A stretch of 18,802 bases of DNA from Acholeplasmatales bacterium. Its GTDB lineage: Bacteria; Bacillota_I; Bacilli_A; Acholeplasmatales; Anaeroplasmataceae. The DNA is taken from positions 1 through 18,802 of the forward strand of contig JAILBI010000178.1 of the NCBI GenBank assembly GCA_024681175.1, in the 5' to 3' direction. Both the position numbers and the translations under genes were made by a program. Of the stretch, positions 1 to 7,840 are shown in pieces. Positions within the stretch are counted from its first letter, which is position 1, and each line of letters opens with the position of its first letter. The notes beneath the pieces were generated by a model, which was not told the origin of the DNA, ran no database searches, and was given only the letters and a program-made list of their open reading frames with translations.

Positions 1-147
1 AATAAGCTAGAATTGTGATTTAAATATATATACATATATATAACAAATAATATAAATGAGGATGATAGATATATATTGTTATTTATAGAAATGTAATTGT
101 TGATCATATTAGATTATGCAAAATGGCCAAAATCAATATTAAAACTA

Positions 148-271
148 CATTTTTCGGGCGATATTCAACATTTTTACCCCGAATATCGCCCAAGAACCCC
201 AAAAAATTACTTTTTCTCGGTGATATTCAACACGTTTACCCCGAATATCGCCCAAAAACGAAAAACACGAT
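148..271. repeat. Tandem pair of palindromic repeats, period 62
   Basis: Two units lie head to tail. In the first, arms GGGCGATATTC (156-166) and GAATATCGCCC (181-191) are perfect 11-base reverse complements around a 14-base loop. In the second, left arm CGGTGATATTC (218-228) faces GAATATCGCCC (243-253), again around a 14-base loop. Its C-to-T change keeps a G-U pair; only the outermost base is unpaired. The loops are also alike (AACATTTTTACCCC and AACACGTTTACCCC). Equivalent points lie exactly 62 bases apart. Conserved stem, loop and spacing suggest a REP-like or small-element family, or a structured RNA. Which one cannot be told from one locus. Confidence 0.75.
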
Positions 272-282
272 ATTTAATAAAC

Positions 283-326
283 ATACACTTTTGGATAAAA
301 AAATTCAAAAGTGTATTTATTTTTTA
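283..326 (+). terminator. Intrinsic terminator-like hairpin after the palindromic repeats
   Basis: Arms ATACACTTTTG (283-293) and CAAAAGTGTAT (306-316) pair perfectly over 11 bases around a 12-base loop, followed by the T-rich tail TTATTTTTTAT. It would end rightward transcription before the small membrane-protein gene at 374. No gene lies between it and the window start, so the transcript it ends is either a non-coding RNA carrying the repeats or comes from a gene left of the window. The long AT-rich loop makes it a moderate terminator. Confidence 0.55.
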
Positions 327-359
327 TATCTTTTAATATAAAATTAATATTGTATTTTT

Positions 360-365
360 GGAGGT
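360..365 (+). promoter_or_regulatory. Shine-Dalgarno site fixing the start of the small membrane protein
   Basis: GGAGGT lies eight bases before the ATG at 374. The same frame is open from 311, but the upstream ATG has no such site and sits inside the preceding terminator hairpin. The start at 374 is therefore chosen. Confidence 0.8.
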
Positions 366-373
366 ATTATAAA

Positions 374-655
374 ATGATTTTAGCTATTATTTCTTTTGCA
401 ATAGAAATTATATTTGTTGCTGTTGTAAATGCTAGTAAGGATATTACGAAAGGCTTTGCAATATTAACTATTGTAATGTTTGCTATATGTACTATTACAT
501 CATTTTGCTGCATATTCTATAATTCATCAAGAATGAAGAATAAGAATATTTCAAAAGGTATAACTGTAACAGGATTAGTATTTTCAATTGTAGGATTTGT
601 AATAGGAATGATATTCTTTATTGCCTTCTTTGTAGGATTAGCTAAATATTTATAA
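374..655 (+). CDS. Small three-helix membrane protein of unknown function
   Basis: This encodes a 93-residue protein made almost wholly of hydrophobic segments, at roughly residues 1-19, 27-50 and 64-90. A short basic stretch near residues 53-61 (RMKNKNISK) lies between the second and third helices. There is no signal-peptide cleavage site, no catalytic motif and no Cys pair of note. It resembles the many small DUF4190-like membrane proteins of Bacillota in size and layout, but I cannot assign a family from sequence alone. The start is set by GGAGGT at 360-365. It has its own terminator and faces the nitrogen genes convergently, so nothing ties it to them. Confidence 0.7.
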   Translation: MILAIISFAIEIIFVAVVNASKDITKGFAILTIVMFAICTITSFCCIFYNSSRMKNKNISKGITVTGLVFSIVGFVIGMIFFIAFFVGLAKYL

Positions 656-660
656 AAATT

Positions 661-690
661 AAGCAGCCAATTAATTTTGGCTGCTTTTAT
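661..690. terminator. Bidirectional terminator between the membrane protein and purF
   Basis: Arms AAGCAGCCAA (661-670) and TTGGCTGCTT (677-686) form a perfect 10-base stem with a six-base loop. Rightward it is followed by TTTATTTATT. Leftward, on the minus strand, it is followed by AATTTTTATA. It can therefore end both the small plus-strand gene and the long minus-strand nitrogen operon. The purF stop codon (671-673 on the plus strand) falls in the loop, so one arm is also purF coding sequence. Confidence 0.85.
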
Positions 691-2110
691 TTATTGACAT
701 TGAATATTTAGTTATATTATTTATGTTTTTAGGTATTTCTATAGGATATTTACCTGTGAAGCATCCATCACAATATGTACAATTTAAATCATTTGCAAGC
801 TTATGTATTCCTTTAACTGAGATGAAGGCAAGTGAATCTGCACCTATATGCTTACATATATCTTCATTGTTATCATATTTACATGCGATTAGATTCTCTT
901 CAGAATCTATATCTGTACCAAAATGACATGGATGCTTAAATGCAGGTGCTGTAATTCTTAAATGAACCTCTTTAGCACCAGCATCTCTTAATTGTTTTAC
1001 AATTCTTTTAGAAGTAGTACCTCTAACGATAGAATCATCAATTAAAATAACTTTTTTATCTTTTACTGTTTCAGTAATGACATTTAATTTAATTTTAACT
1101 GCATTTTCTCTTTCTTCTTGAGAAGGAGCAATAAATGATCTACCTATATATTTATTCTTTATAAAACCAATACCATAAGGTATTTTTGATTCTTGTGAAT
1201 AGCCTAGTGCTGCATCAAGACCAGAATCAGGTACACCTATTACAACATCTGCATCAATAGGAGCTTCCTTAGCTAATATTTTACCTGCATTTTGTCTTGC
1301 CGCATGTACTGATACACCTTCAATTGTTGAATCAGGTCTTGCAAAATATATATATTCAAATATGCATAATGATTTTTTAGTTTTTTCTTTAGTCATAATA
1401 GATTTAATACCATTTTCTGAAATAACAACTATTTCACCAGGCATTATATCTCTAATTAAAGTTCCGCCTATTGCATCAATTGCACAAGATTCGGATGCAA
1501 CAACATACCCACCATTAGGTGTATGACCTAAAACAAGTGGTCTAAAGCCATTTGGATCTCTAAAAGCAATTAATTTAGTAGGAGATAATGCAACACAAGA
1601 ATAAGCACCTTTAATAATGCCCATGACATTTTCTATTGCATCTTCAATAGAATGCGTTTTAATTCTTTCTTTCACGATTGAATAACATAATGATTCTGTA
1701 TCAGAAGTGCCATGGAAAATGGCACCTTGTGATTCAAAATATTGTCTAATATCATAAGCATTAACTAAATTACCATTATGAGCTAATGCTAAATTACCTT
1801 TATTATGTTGTATTACAATAGGTTGAATATTATTTATATTATTACCACCAGTAGTAGAATATCTAACATGACCTATAGCAATATTACCATTATTAATTCT
1901 TTTAATATTATCTTTATTAAATACTTCATTAACAAGGCCACTACCTTTAATGTAGTCTATTAATCCATCATCACACACTGCAATACCACAAGCCTCTTGG
2001 CCTCTATGCTGAAGTGCATATAATCCATAATAAACAGAAGAAGCTATTTTAGTTTTTTCTTTTTCATAAATACCAAATACACCACATTCTTCATGAATTG
2101 AATTAAACAT
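671..2110 (-). CDS. purF: Amidophosphoribosyltransferase (glutamine PRPP amidotransferase)
   Basis: PurF makes 5-phosphoribosylamine from PRPP and glutamine, the first committed step of purine synthesis, in the cytoplasm. The 479-residue protein has the class II glutaminase domain first. Its nucleophile is Cys9 in EECGVFGI, after a short propeptide that the family removes. HVRYSTTGG (81-89) and AHNGNLVNA (110-118) follow. The phosphoribosyltransferase domain carries the PRPP loop LIDDSIVRGTTS (356-367). Cys249, Cys395, Cys444 and Cys447 match the four [4Fe-4S] ligands of the Bacillus-type enzyme, so this is the oxygen-sensitive Fe-S form. It starts eight bases after asnB, and its AGGTGA ribosome site overlaps the asnB stop. 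It is thus the last gene of the glnN-amt-asnB-purF run rather than part of a pur operon. Confidence 0.96.
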   Translation of the reverse strand: MFNSIHEECGVFGIYEKEKTKIASSVYYGLYALQHRGQEACGIAVCDDGLIDYIKGSGLVNEVFNKDNIKRINNGNIAIGHVRYSTTGGNNINNIQPIVIQHNKGNLALAHNGNLVNAYDIRQYFESQGAIFHGTSDTESLCYSIVKERIKTHSIEDAIENVMGIIKGAYSCVALSPTKLIAFRDPNGFRPLVLGHTPNGGYVVASESCAIDAIGGTLIRDIMPGEIVVISENGIKSIMTKEKTKKSLCIFEYIYFARPDSTIEGVSVHAARQNAGKILAKEAPIDADVVIGVPDSGLDAALGYSQESKIPYGIGFIKNKYIGRSFIAPSQEERENAVKIKLNVITETVKDKKVILIDDSIVRGTTSKRIVKQLRDAGAKEVHLRITAPAFKHPCHFGTDIDSEENLIACKYDNNEDICKHIGADSLAFISVKGIHKLANDLNCTYCDGCFTGKYPIEIPKNINNITKYSMSINKSSQN

Positions 2111-2118
2111 ATTATCAC

Positions 2119-3699
2119 CTATTTTCCACTATTACCATAATTTGATAAGACTCTTGCGGAAGGATCGTTTACATTACATCCTTCCCAATTTTTATTTGGC
2201 ATCCAGAAATCTTTAACCATTTCTGATTGACCTTTATAATATTTTTCAAATATTTCTCTATATAATAAAGATTCTTTAGTAAATGGTTTAGAATGATGAT
2301 ATTTTTGTATTAATTTATTATATTCATCATCAGAATAATAATTATTAGCATATTCAATTAAATAATTAACCATTGAATGACCTACTGCATCTGAAAAAGC
2401 GGCTTTATCTCTTAATAATATTTCTTTAGGTAAAATGTTATCTTTTTCAAACGCATGTCTTAATAAATATTTACCCATGTTATATTTATTCATTTTCATG
2501 CTTGGATTAATAGCCATAACATATTTAACAAAATCAAGATCACCAAAAGGAACTCTTGCTTCAAGTGAATTTACAGAAATACATCTATCAGCTCTTAATA
2601 CATCATACATATGTATTTCATGTATTCTTTTAACTGCTTCATTTTGGAATTCTTTTTCATTTGGCGCAAAATCTGTATATTTATAACCAAATAATTCATC
2701 TGATATTTCACCAGTTAATAATACTCTTATATCAGTAGTTTCATGAATAGCCTTACAAATAAGATACATACCAATAGACGCTCTTATTGTTGTAATATCA
2801 TATGTTGCAAGAGTTTTAATAACATAATCTAGTGAATTAAATATATCATCCTTAGTCATTATTATTTCATGATGATTAGAATTAATATAATTTGCAACCA
2901 TTCTTGCATATTTTAAATCTATAGCATCTATATCCATTCCAATAGCAAATGTTTCTATTTTTTTATTTAATAATTTAGATGATATTGCACAAACTAAAGA
3001 AGAATCAAGACCACCAGATAATAAGAAGCCTAGCTTAGCATCTGAATCTAATCTTTTTTCTACACCCTTAATTAATTTATCATGGATGTTTTGACAAACA
3101 TTTTCAATTGAATCATTAATTACATTATCAACCTTTGTCATATCCTTATAACAAACAAATCTACCATTTGCATAAAAATATCCAGGTGGAAATGGTGTTA
3201 TTTTTTTAACTAATCCAACTAAATTTTTAGGCTCTGATGCAAAAACAATTTTCTTTTTATTATCAAATCCATAATATAAAGGTCTAATTCCAATTGGATC
3301 TCTTGCGGCAATAAGTGATTTAGTTTTTGCATCATATATTATTAATGCAAATTCTGCATCAAGCATATTAAACATTTTTAAACCATATTCATGATAAAGA
3401 GGAAGAAGAATTTCACAATCTGAATTGCTAATAAATTTATATCCTTTATTAATTAAATCATCTTTAATATTCCTAAAACCATATATTTCTCCATTACAAA
3501 CTAAATAATCATTATCTAATTTAAATGGCTGCATACCTATTTCAGATAATTCCATTATCGCAAGCCTATGAAATCCTAAATAACCATTACCAAGATCAAT
3601 GATTTTAGACATATCAGGACCTCTTGATATCGTTTGTTCAAATCCTTCTTTAAATTTATCTATAGTCATATCTCCTATATACCCCATTATTGAGCACAT
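2119..3699 (-). CDS. asnB: Asparagine synthase, glutamine-hydrolysing, AsnB type
   Basis: It makes asparagine from aspartate, ATP and the amide of glutamine. Cys2 (MCSIMGYIG) is the class II glutaminase nucleophile. CNGEIYG (68-74) and SNSDCEILL (91-99) belong to the same domain. The synthetase domain has the ATP pyrophosphatase loop LSGGLDSS (227-234), TYDITTIRAS (299-308) and EARVPF. The length of 526 is slightly below the 554 of E. coli AsnB. The motif that reads GEGSDE in E. coli reads GEISDE here (330-335), followed by LFGYKYTDFAPN, which looks like a clade feature rather than damage. AGGAGA at 3705-3710 sits before the start. A terminator-like hairpin separates it from amt, so its expression may fall below, or be uncoupled from, that of the genes before it. 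Confidence 0.95.
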   Translation of the reverse strand: MCSIMGYIGDMTIDKFKEGFEQTISRGPDMSKIIDLGNGYLGFHRLAIMELSEIGMQPFKLDNDYLVCNGEIYGFRNIKDDLINKGYKFISNSDCEILLPLYHEYGLKMFNMLDAEFALIIYDAKTKSLIAARDPIGIRPLYYGFDNKKKIVFASEPKNLVGLVKKITPFPPGYFYANGRFVCYKDMTKVDNVINDSIENVCQNIHDKLIKGVEKRLDSDAKLGFLLSGGLDSSLVCAISSKLLNKKIETFAIGMDIDAIDLKYARMVANYINSNHHEIIMTKDDIFNSLDYVIKTLATYDITTIRASIGMYLICKAIHETTDIRVLLTGEISDELFGYKYTDFAPNEKEFQNEAVKRIHEIHMYDVLRADRCISVNSLEARVPFGDLDFVKYVMAINPSMKMNKYNMGKYLLRHAFEKDNILPKEILLRDKAAFSDAVGHSMVNYLIEYANNYYSDDEYNKLIQKYHHSKPFTKESLLYREIFEKYYKGQSEMVKDFWMPNKNWEGCNVNDPSARVLSNYGNSGK

Positions 3700-3713
3700 A
3701 ATAATCTCCTTTT

Positions 3714-3755
3714 AAAAAACAGTTAAGTGTGGCCTAAAATATAGGACACACTTAA
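3714..3755 (-). terminator. Hairpin with U6 tail between amt and asnB
   Basis: On the minus strand the arms TTAAGTGTG and CACACTTAA form nine pairs, then one mismatch, then CCTA/TAGG around a five-base loop (plus-strand arms 3723-3736 and 3742-3755). CTG and six T (3719-3714) follow. The asnB Shine-Dalgarno (3705-3710) comes three bases later. The hairpin would end glnN-amt transcripts or act as an attenuator in front of asnB-purF. I see no separate asnB promoter in the 61-base gap, so partial read-through is the simplest way to express asnB and purF. Confidence 0.75.
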
Positions 3756-3760
3756 TTATA

Positions 3761-5536
3761 TTATTCAACATCTAATAATGCTTCAGCACCAGTTTCACCA
3801 GTTCTTACTTTAACTACATCTAAGCAGTTATATACGAAGATCTTACCATCGCCGATATGACCTGTATATAATACCTTTCTTGCAGTTTCAATAACTTGTG
3901 ATGCAGGTACATTTGCAACAACTACATCAACCTGAATCTTAGGAAGAAGAGTTGGTTCAATTTTGATACCACGATAATATTCAGGAGCACCCTTTTGTAC
4001 GCCACATCCCATTACATGAGATACTGTCATACCTGTGATACCTATAGCCATTAATTCATTCTTTAATGCTTCAAAATTTCTTTCCTTACAAATGATTTCA
4101 ATCTTTGTAATAGTTTTATCTCCTGGTTTAATGCTATCGACATTAGGCATTGTTTCAACCTCGATTGCTTCTGATGGAGGAACATCGCCGTTAACCTCTT
4201 TAACTACATCACCATAATCAAATGATTGAGGAGCCATTTGGAAGCCTGCATAAGCTGTAACTAAACCATGTTCTGTTAAGTCAAGACCTCTGATTTCTTC
4301 TTCAGGAGTAGCTCTTAAGAATGGTGTTACACCATCTTTTCTCTTAATTAGCTTCATTACACCGAAGATACCAAATGCCCATAGTGCTGTCCAAGCACAT
4401 ACTGCAAGAACACCAATTACTTGGATTCCTAGCTGTGCAAATCCATGACCATAGAATAAACCTGTTGATGTTGAGAATAATCCTGCAGCAATTGTTCCCC
4501 ATACACCATTTAAGAAGTGAACTGAGCAAGCACCAACTGGATCATCAATATGACAAACCTTATCAAAGAATTCAACACCAAATGTTAAGATGAATCCTGC
4601 AACAACACCAATTGCAACAGAACCAACTAAATCAACTCTTGAACATCCAGCTGTTATTGCAACAAGACCTGCTAATGAGCCGTTTAATGTCATTGATACA
4701 TCAGGCTTTCCGTTTCTAATCCATGTAATCATCATTACTGTAACTGTTGATAATGATGCAGCAATTGTTGTTGTCATGAATACTTGACCCATACCTTCAT
4801 AGCCACTCCAAGCTACACAAGCTGCTGGGTTGAATCCATACCAACCGAACCATAAGATAAATACACCAAGTGCACCCATTAAAACGTTATGAGCTTGAAT
4901 GGCATTTATCTTAACAACCTTACCATTTTCATCTCTAACATATTTTCCAATTCTTGGTCCTACCATCCATGCACCGATAAGGGCTGTTAAACCACCTACC
5001 ATATGAATTGAACAAGAACCAGATAAATCAATAAATCCTTGAGCTGTGCCACCATCAAGTAGACCCCAGCTTGAAGCTAATTGTTGTAACCAACCGTTGT
5101 TACCAACACCCCAGTTCCAATAAGCTTCAACTGGATATACAACAGCTGAAATAATCATTGAATAAATACAATATGCTTTGAAGTTTGTTCTTTCTGCCAT
5201 AGCGCCAGATACGATTGTTGCTGTAGTTGCACAGAATACTAAGTTAAAAATGAAATCTGTCCAACCTGCCCAAGAGGCACCTTCGCCAAACATTCCTTTG
5301 TAAACTTGACCTACATCACCTAAGATACCACCTGCAATTGCATTTTCAGCACAAAGGATAGGTCCACCAATTAATATAAATGTGATAGTTCCTAGACAGA
5401 AATCCATAAGGTTTTTCATTGTGATGTTACCAGTGTTTTTCGCTCTAGTGAAACCTGCTTCACACATTGCAAATCCTGCCTGCATAAAGAATATTAAGGC
5501 AATTGCAATCAATTTCCAGATTTGATAATCCCACAT
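3761..5536 (-). CDS. amt: Ammonium transporter fused to a C-terminal PII domain
   Basis: This 591-residue membrane protein joins an Amt/MEP channel (about 1-400) through a linker (about 405-474) to a complete PII signal domain (about 476-591). The channel conducts ammonium across the cell membrane. Its two pore histidines appear to be His178 (SGSCSIHMVGG) and His340 (GACSVHFLNG), and NWGVG (141-145) is also present. The linker starts like an Amt tail (PEEEIRGLDLTEHG). In the PII part, QKG (514-516), GDGK (562-565) and RTGE (578-581) match the ATP/2-oxoglutarate site. Tyr51 of E. coli GlnB is replaced by Ile526 and Lys85 by His560, so uridylylation at the usual tyrosine is impossible. PII probably gates its own channel. 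The gene lies 28 bases after glnN, with an AAAGGGG ribosome site, and has visibly more G/C codons than its neighbours, consistent with high expression. Fusions of this kind are known but uncommon. Confidence 0.93.
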   Translation of the reverse strand: MWDYQIWKLIAIALIFFMQAGFAMCEAGFTRAKNTGNITMKNLMDFCLGTITFILIGGPILCAENAIAGGILGDVGQVYKGMFGEGASWAGWTDFIFNLVFCATTATIVSGAMAERTNFKAYCIYSMIISAVVYPVEAYWNWGVGNNGWLQQLASSWGLLDGGTAQGFIDLSGSCSIHMVGGLTALIGAWMVGPRIGKYVRDENGKVVKINAIQAHNVLMGALGVFILWFGWYGFNPAACVAWSGYEGMGQVFMTTTIAASLSTVTVMMITWIRNGKPDVSMTLNGSLAGLVAITAGCSRVDLVGSVAIGVVAGFILTFGVEFFDKVCHIDDPVGACSVHFLNGVWGTIAAGLFSTSTGLFYGHGFAQLGIQVIGVLAVCAWTALWAFGIFGVMKLIKRKDGVTPFLRATPEEEIRGLDLTEHGLVTAYAGFQMAPQSFDYGDVVKEVNGDVPPSEAIEVETMPNVDSIKPGDKTITKIEIICKERNFEALKNELMAIGITGMTVSHVMGCGVQKGAPEYYRGIKIEPTLLPKIQVDVVVANVPASQVIETARKVLYTGHIGDGKIFVYNCLDVVKVRTGETGAEALLDVE

Positions 5537-5564
5537 AATAATCTTTCCCCTTTCAATTTAATTA

Positions 5565-7652
5565 TTATTTAACACTATATAATAAGTCACCATATGATGG
5601 AACTGGCCAATCTTTTGCATCAACATCTAATTCAATTCCATCAATAATTGATCTTACATCTTCCATAAGTGGAAGAACTTTTTCTCTATAATACATTGAT
5701 AATTCTGTACAATCTTGAATATCTTTTGCACCTGCAAGTGTCTTTTCAAGATTCATCTTTACATCAAAAGCTTTTGAAAGCTCTGTGCTAATCTTATTTA
5801 AGATTACAAATTCATATGTATTATTAATGCCTAAATCTTTCTTAATTTGAACAGTTTCGGCTAAATTCTTTGTATATTTTGAAATGGCTGGTAAATAATC
5901 CTTGTTTAGCATATCTAAACATGTTAATGCTTCAATATTTACGATCTTAGAATAATGTTCTTGACCGATTTCATATCTTGCATTAATTTCATTTAATGTG
6001 TAAATGTCATGAGAAGTGAATAATTTAATATTCTTTTCATGTAAATAGTATTGAAGTGCTTCTGGAGTAGATTTTAAATTTAATAAACCTCTCTTTTTAG
6101 CTTCCTCAACCCATGAATCATCATAACCATTACCATTAAATATAATTCTCTTATGTTTAATAATAGTTTCTTTAATTAATTCATGTAATTCTACATTAAA
6201 GTCTTTAGCTTTTTCTAATCTATCTGCGAATTGCTTTAATGATTCAGATACTGCAGTATTTAACATAATGTTGCAGCAAGAAATAGAATCAGAAGAACCT
6301 AAAGCTCTAAATTCAAACTTATTTCCTGTGAATGCGAATGGAGATGTTCTATTTCTATCAGTAGTATCCTTTGGTAAAGGTGGTAATACGTCTGCACCAA
6401 TCTTTAAGAATGTCTTTCCACCTGTCTTTAAAGGCTTACCTGTTTCAATTGAATCAATTACAGCTTGAAGCTCTGATCCTAAGAAAATTGAGATAATTGC
6501 AGGAGGTGCCTCATTTGCGCCTAAACGGAAGTCGTTAGAAGCACTTGCAACACTAATTCTTAATAAATCTTGATATTCATCAACTGCTTTAATAACAGAT
6601 ACTAAGAATAATAAGAATTGAGCATTTTCTGCTGGTGTATCACCAGGTTCAAGTAAGTTCATACCTGTATTAGTAGACATTGACCAGTTGTTATGCTTAC
6701 CAGAACCATTTACACCCTTAAATGGTTTTTCATGTAATAAGCATATAAGATTATGCTTCTTGGCAATTCTTTGCATCATTTCCATAGTAATTTGGTTATG
6801 GTCAGCTGCGATATTTGTTGTTGCAAATATAGGAGCAAGCTCATGTTGTCCTGGAGCAACTTCGTTATGTTCTGTTTTTGCTAAAATTCCTAATTTCCAT
6901 AATTCTTCATTTAAATCATTCATGAATTCTTGAACTCTAGTTTTAATAGAACCAAAATAATGATCATCAAGCTCTTGGCCCTTAGGTGCCATTGCACCAA
7001 ACAATGTTCTTCCTGTATAAATTAAATCTTTTCTCTTTTCATACATTGCTTTATCAATTAAGAAATATTCCTGTTCAGGACCAACTGTTGTTTTAACTGT
7101 TGTTACACTATCTTGTCCAAATAGCTTTAATATTCTTAAAGCTTGCTTATTTAAAGCTTGCATAGATCTTAATAATGGTGTCTTTTTATCTAATGCTTCA
7201 CCACCATAAGAACAAAATGCTGTAGGGATGCATAAGCATTTATCTTTAATAAACGCGTATGATGTAGGATCCCATGCTGTATATCCTCTTGCTTCACATG
7301 TTGCTCTTAATCCACCAGAAGGGAAAGAAGATGCATCAGGTTCACCTTTAATTAATTCCTTACCTTTAAATTCCATGATGATTTCACCATTTCCTTCAGG
7401 TGAAATAAATGAATCATGCTTTTCGGCTGTAGAACCAGTCATAGGCTGAAACCAATGTGTGTAATGTGTAGCTCCATTTTCAATAGCCCAATCCTTCATA
7501 GCTTGTGCTACAGAATTTGCAACGCTTATATCTAATTCTTTTCCATCATTAATTGTTTTCTTAAGTTTCTTATAAACATCTGAAGACAATTTTGATTTCA
7601 TGACCTTATCATTAAATACAAGGGAGCCAAAGTAATCTGTTACTTGTTTCAT
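5565..7652 (-). CDS. glnN: Glutamine synthetase type III
   Basis: It makes glutamine from glutamate, ammonium and ATP in the cytoplasm, and is the entry point of the window's pathway. The 695-residue length, against roughly 450 for types I and II, and the N-terminal block [14 protein letters not shown] (69-82) mark type III (GSIII, GlnN). Active-site motifs include [10 protein letters not shown] (191-200), [16 protein letters not shown] (261-276) and [10 protein letters not shown] (315-324). The start at 7652 is set by GGAGGA (7659-7664). An upstream in-frame start at 7703 lies inside the leader hairpin and has no ribosome site. It is first in the minus-strand operon, with amt 28 bases downstream. 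A near-consensus promoter and an attenuator-like hairpin precede it. The usual partner, an ANTAR regulator, lies divergently next door. The symbol glnA is also used for clostridial GSIII. Confidence 0.96.
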   Translation of the reverse strand: MKQVTDYFGSLVFNDKVMKSKLSSDVYKKLKKTINDGKELDISVANSVAQAMKDWAIENGATHYTHWFQPMTGSTAEKHDSFISPEGNGEIIMEFKGKELIKGEPDASSFPSGGLRATCEARGYTAWDPTSYAFIKDKCLCIPTAFCSYGGEALDKKTPLLRSMQALNKQALRILKLFGQDSVTTVKTTVGPEQEYFLIDKAMYEKRKDLIYTGRTLFGAMAPKGQELDDHYFGSIKTRVQEFMNDLNEELWKLGILAKTEHNEVAPGQHELAPIFATTNIAADHNQITMEMMQRIAKKHNLICLLHEKPFKGVNGSGKHNNWSMSTNTGMNLLEPGDTPAENAQFLLFLVSVIKAVDEYQDLLRISVASASNDFRLGANEAPPAIISIFLGSELQAVIDSIETGKPLKTGGKTFLKIGADVLPPLPKDTTDRNRTSPFAFTGNKFEFRALGSSDSISCCNIMLNTAVSESLKQFADRLEKAKDFNVELHELIKETIIKHKRIIFNGNGYDDSWVEEAKKRGLLNLKSTPEALQYYLHEKNIKLFTSHDIYTLNEINARYEIGQEHYSKIVNIEALTCLDMLNKDYLPAISKYTKNLAETVQIKKDLGINNTYEFVILNKISTELSKAFDVKMNLEKTLAGAKDIQDCTELSMYYREKVLPLMEDVRSIIDGIELDVDAKDWPVPSYGDLLYSVK

Positions 7653-7658
7653 AAATAA

Positions 7659-7664
7659 TCCTCC
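7659..7664 (-). promoter_or_regulatory. Shine-Dalgarno site fixing the glnN start
   Basis: On the minus strand GGAGGA lies six bases before the ATG at 7652-7650. It decides between this start and an in-frame ATG 17 codons upstream that would place the ribosome site inside the hairpin stem. Confidence 0.85.
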
Positions 7665-7672
7665 GTTTAAAT

Positions 7673-7718
7673 AAAAAGGGGCAGGGAGCCAGTGATATCT
7701 CACCAGGCCTCCTTGCCC
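7673..7718 (-). promoter_or_regulatory. Attenuator-like leader hairpin of glnN
   Basis: In the minus-strand RNA, GGGCA (7718-7714) pairs with UGCCC (7683-7679). Inside this come GGA/UCC or GCC/GGC pairs and then GGUGA/UCACU (7704-7700, 7695-7691), closing a GAUA loop, with a few mismatches and bulges. The stem is far more GC-rich than its surroundings. It is followed by U5 (7677-7673) and then, after eight bases, the glnN ribosome site. It begins only about five bases from the predicted transcript start. This is the shape of an intrinsic terminator inside a leader, so premature termination relieved by a factor is the likely control. The neighbouring ANTAR protein is the candidate. I do not see the two six-base-loop hairpins described for ANTAR targets, so the link is inference. 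Confidence 0.65.
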
Positions 7719-7729
7719 TTTATGCCACC

Positions 7730-7759
7730 ATTATAGAGCACCGAATATTATTTTGTCAA
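7730..7759 (-). promoter_or_regulatory. Sigma-A type promoter of the glnN operon
   Basis: On the minus strand TTGACA (7759-7754) and TATAAT (7735-7730) are both perfect consensus hexamers with an 18-base spacer. Transcription should start near 7723. This gives a leader of about 70 bases that is almost entirely the attenuator-like hairpin plus the ribosome site. A promoter this strong with a hairpin immediately downstream argues that control is exerted after initiation. Confidence 0.8.
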
Positions 7760-7767
7760 TAGGCAAA

Positions 7768-7840
7768 CGAATAAAATTTTAAAAAAATACAAAAATTTTG
7801 GTAAAATTGCCCAAAAATGATAAAAAAGCGAATAAAATTT
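7768..7840. repeat. Direct repeat of CGAATAAAATTT in the control region
   Basis: The 12-mer occurs at 7768-7779 and 7829-7840, starts 61 bases apart, about six turns of DNA. A weaker AATAAAATT copy follows at 7842-7850. The left copy sits about ten bases upstream of the glnN -35 box. It could be an operator or an upstream promoter element, but in sequence this rich in A and T the repeat may be chance. Confidence 0.35.

Larger units (their letters stand above)
1..373. other. Gene-free left flank with repeats and a terminator
   Basis: No convincing gene is seen in this stretch. The first 100 bases are AT-rich, with stops in all frames and TATATA-rich runs. Bases 148-271 hold a tandem palindromic repeat and 283-326 a terminator-like hairpin, both listed separately. 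Short open frames across 97-341 have no Shine-Dalgarno site, begin with TTG or an unsupported ATG, and read the same repeat in different frames. I do not call them genes. Confidence 0.6.

Noticed and set aside
148..271. CRISPR array
   Set aside because: There are only two copies, each is a long palindrome with a conserved loop, and the intervening sequence is also similar. No cas genes are present.
97..341. Two overlapping short open frames (72-79 codons) at the left end
   Set aside because: They have no ribosome site. One starts at TTG, and both simply translate the palindromic repeat in different frames and run into the terminator hairpin.
311..373. 21-codon N-terminal extension of the small membrane protein
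   Set aside because: The upstream ATG lies in the terminator stem without a Shine-Dalgarno site, while GGAGGT is correctly placed for the ATG at 374.
7653..7703. 17-codon N-terminal extension of glutamine synthetase
   Set aside because: It would start inside the leader hairpin and translate its own ribosome site. GGAGGA supports the start at 7652, and family members begin near [14 protein letters not shown] sequence.
7652..7723. Glutamine riboswitch or classical ANTAR double-hairpin target in the glnN leader
   Set aside because: Only one hairpin is visible, and its loop does not have the six-base A/G pattern I recall for ANTAR sites. The leader is also too short for the known glutamine riboswitch folds I can compare.
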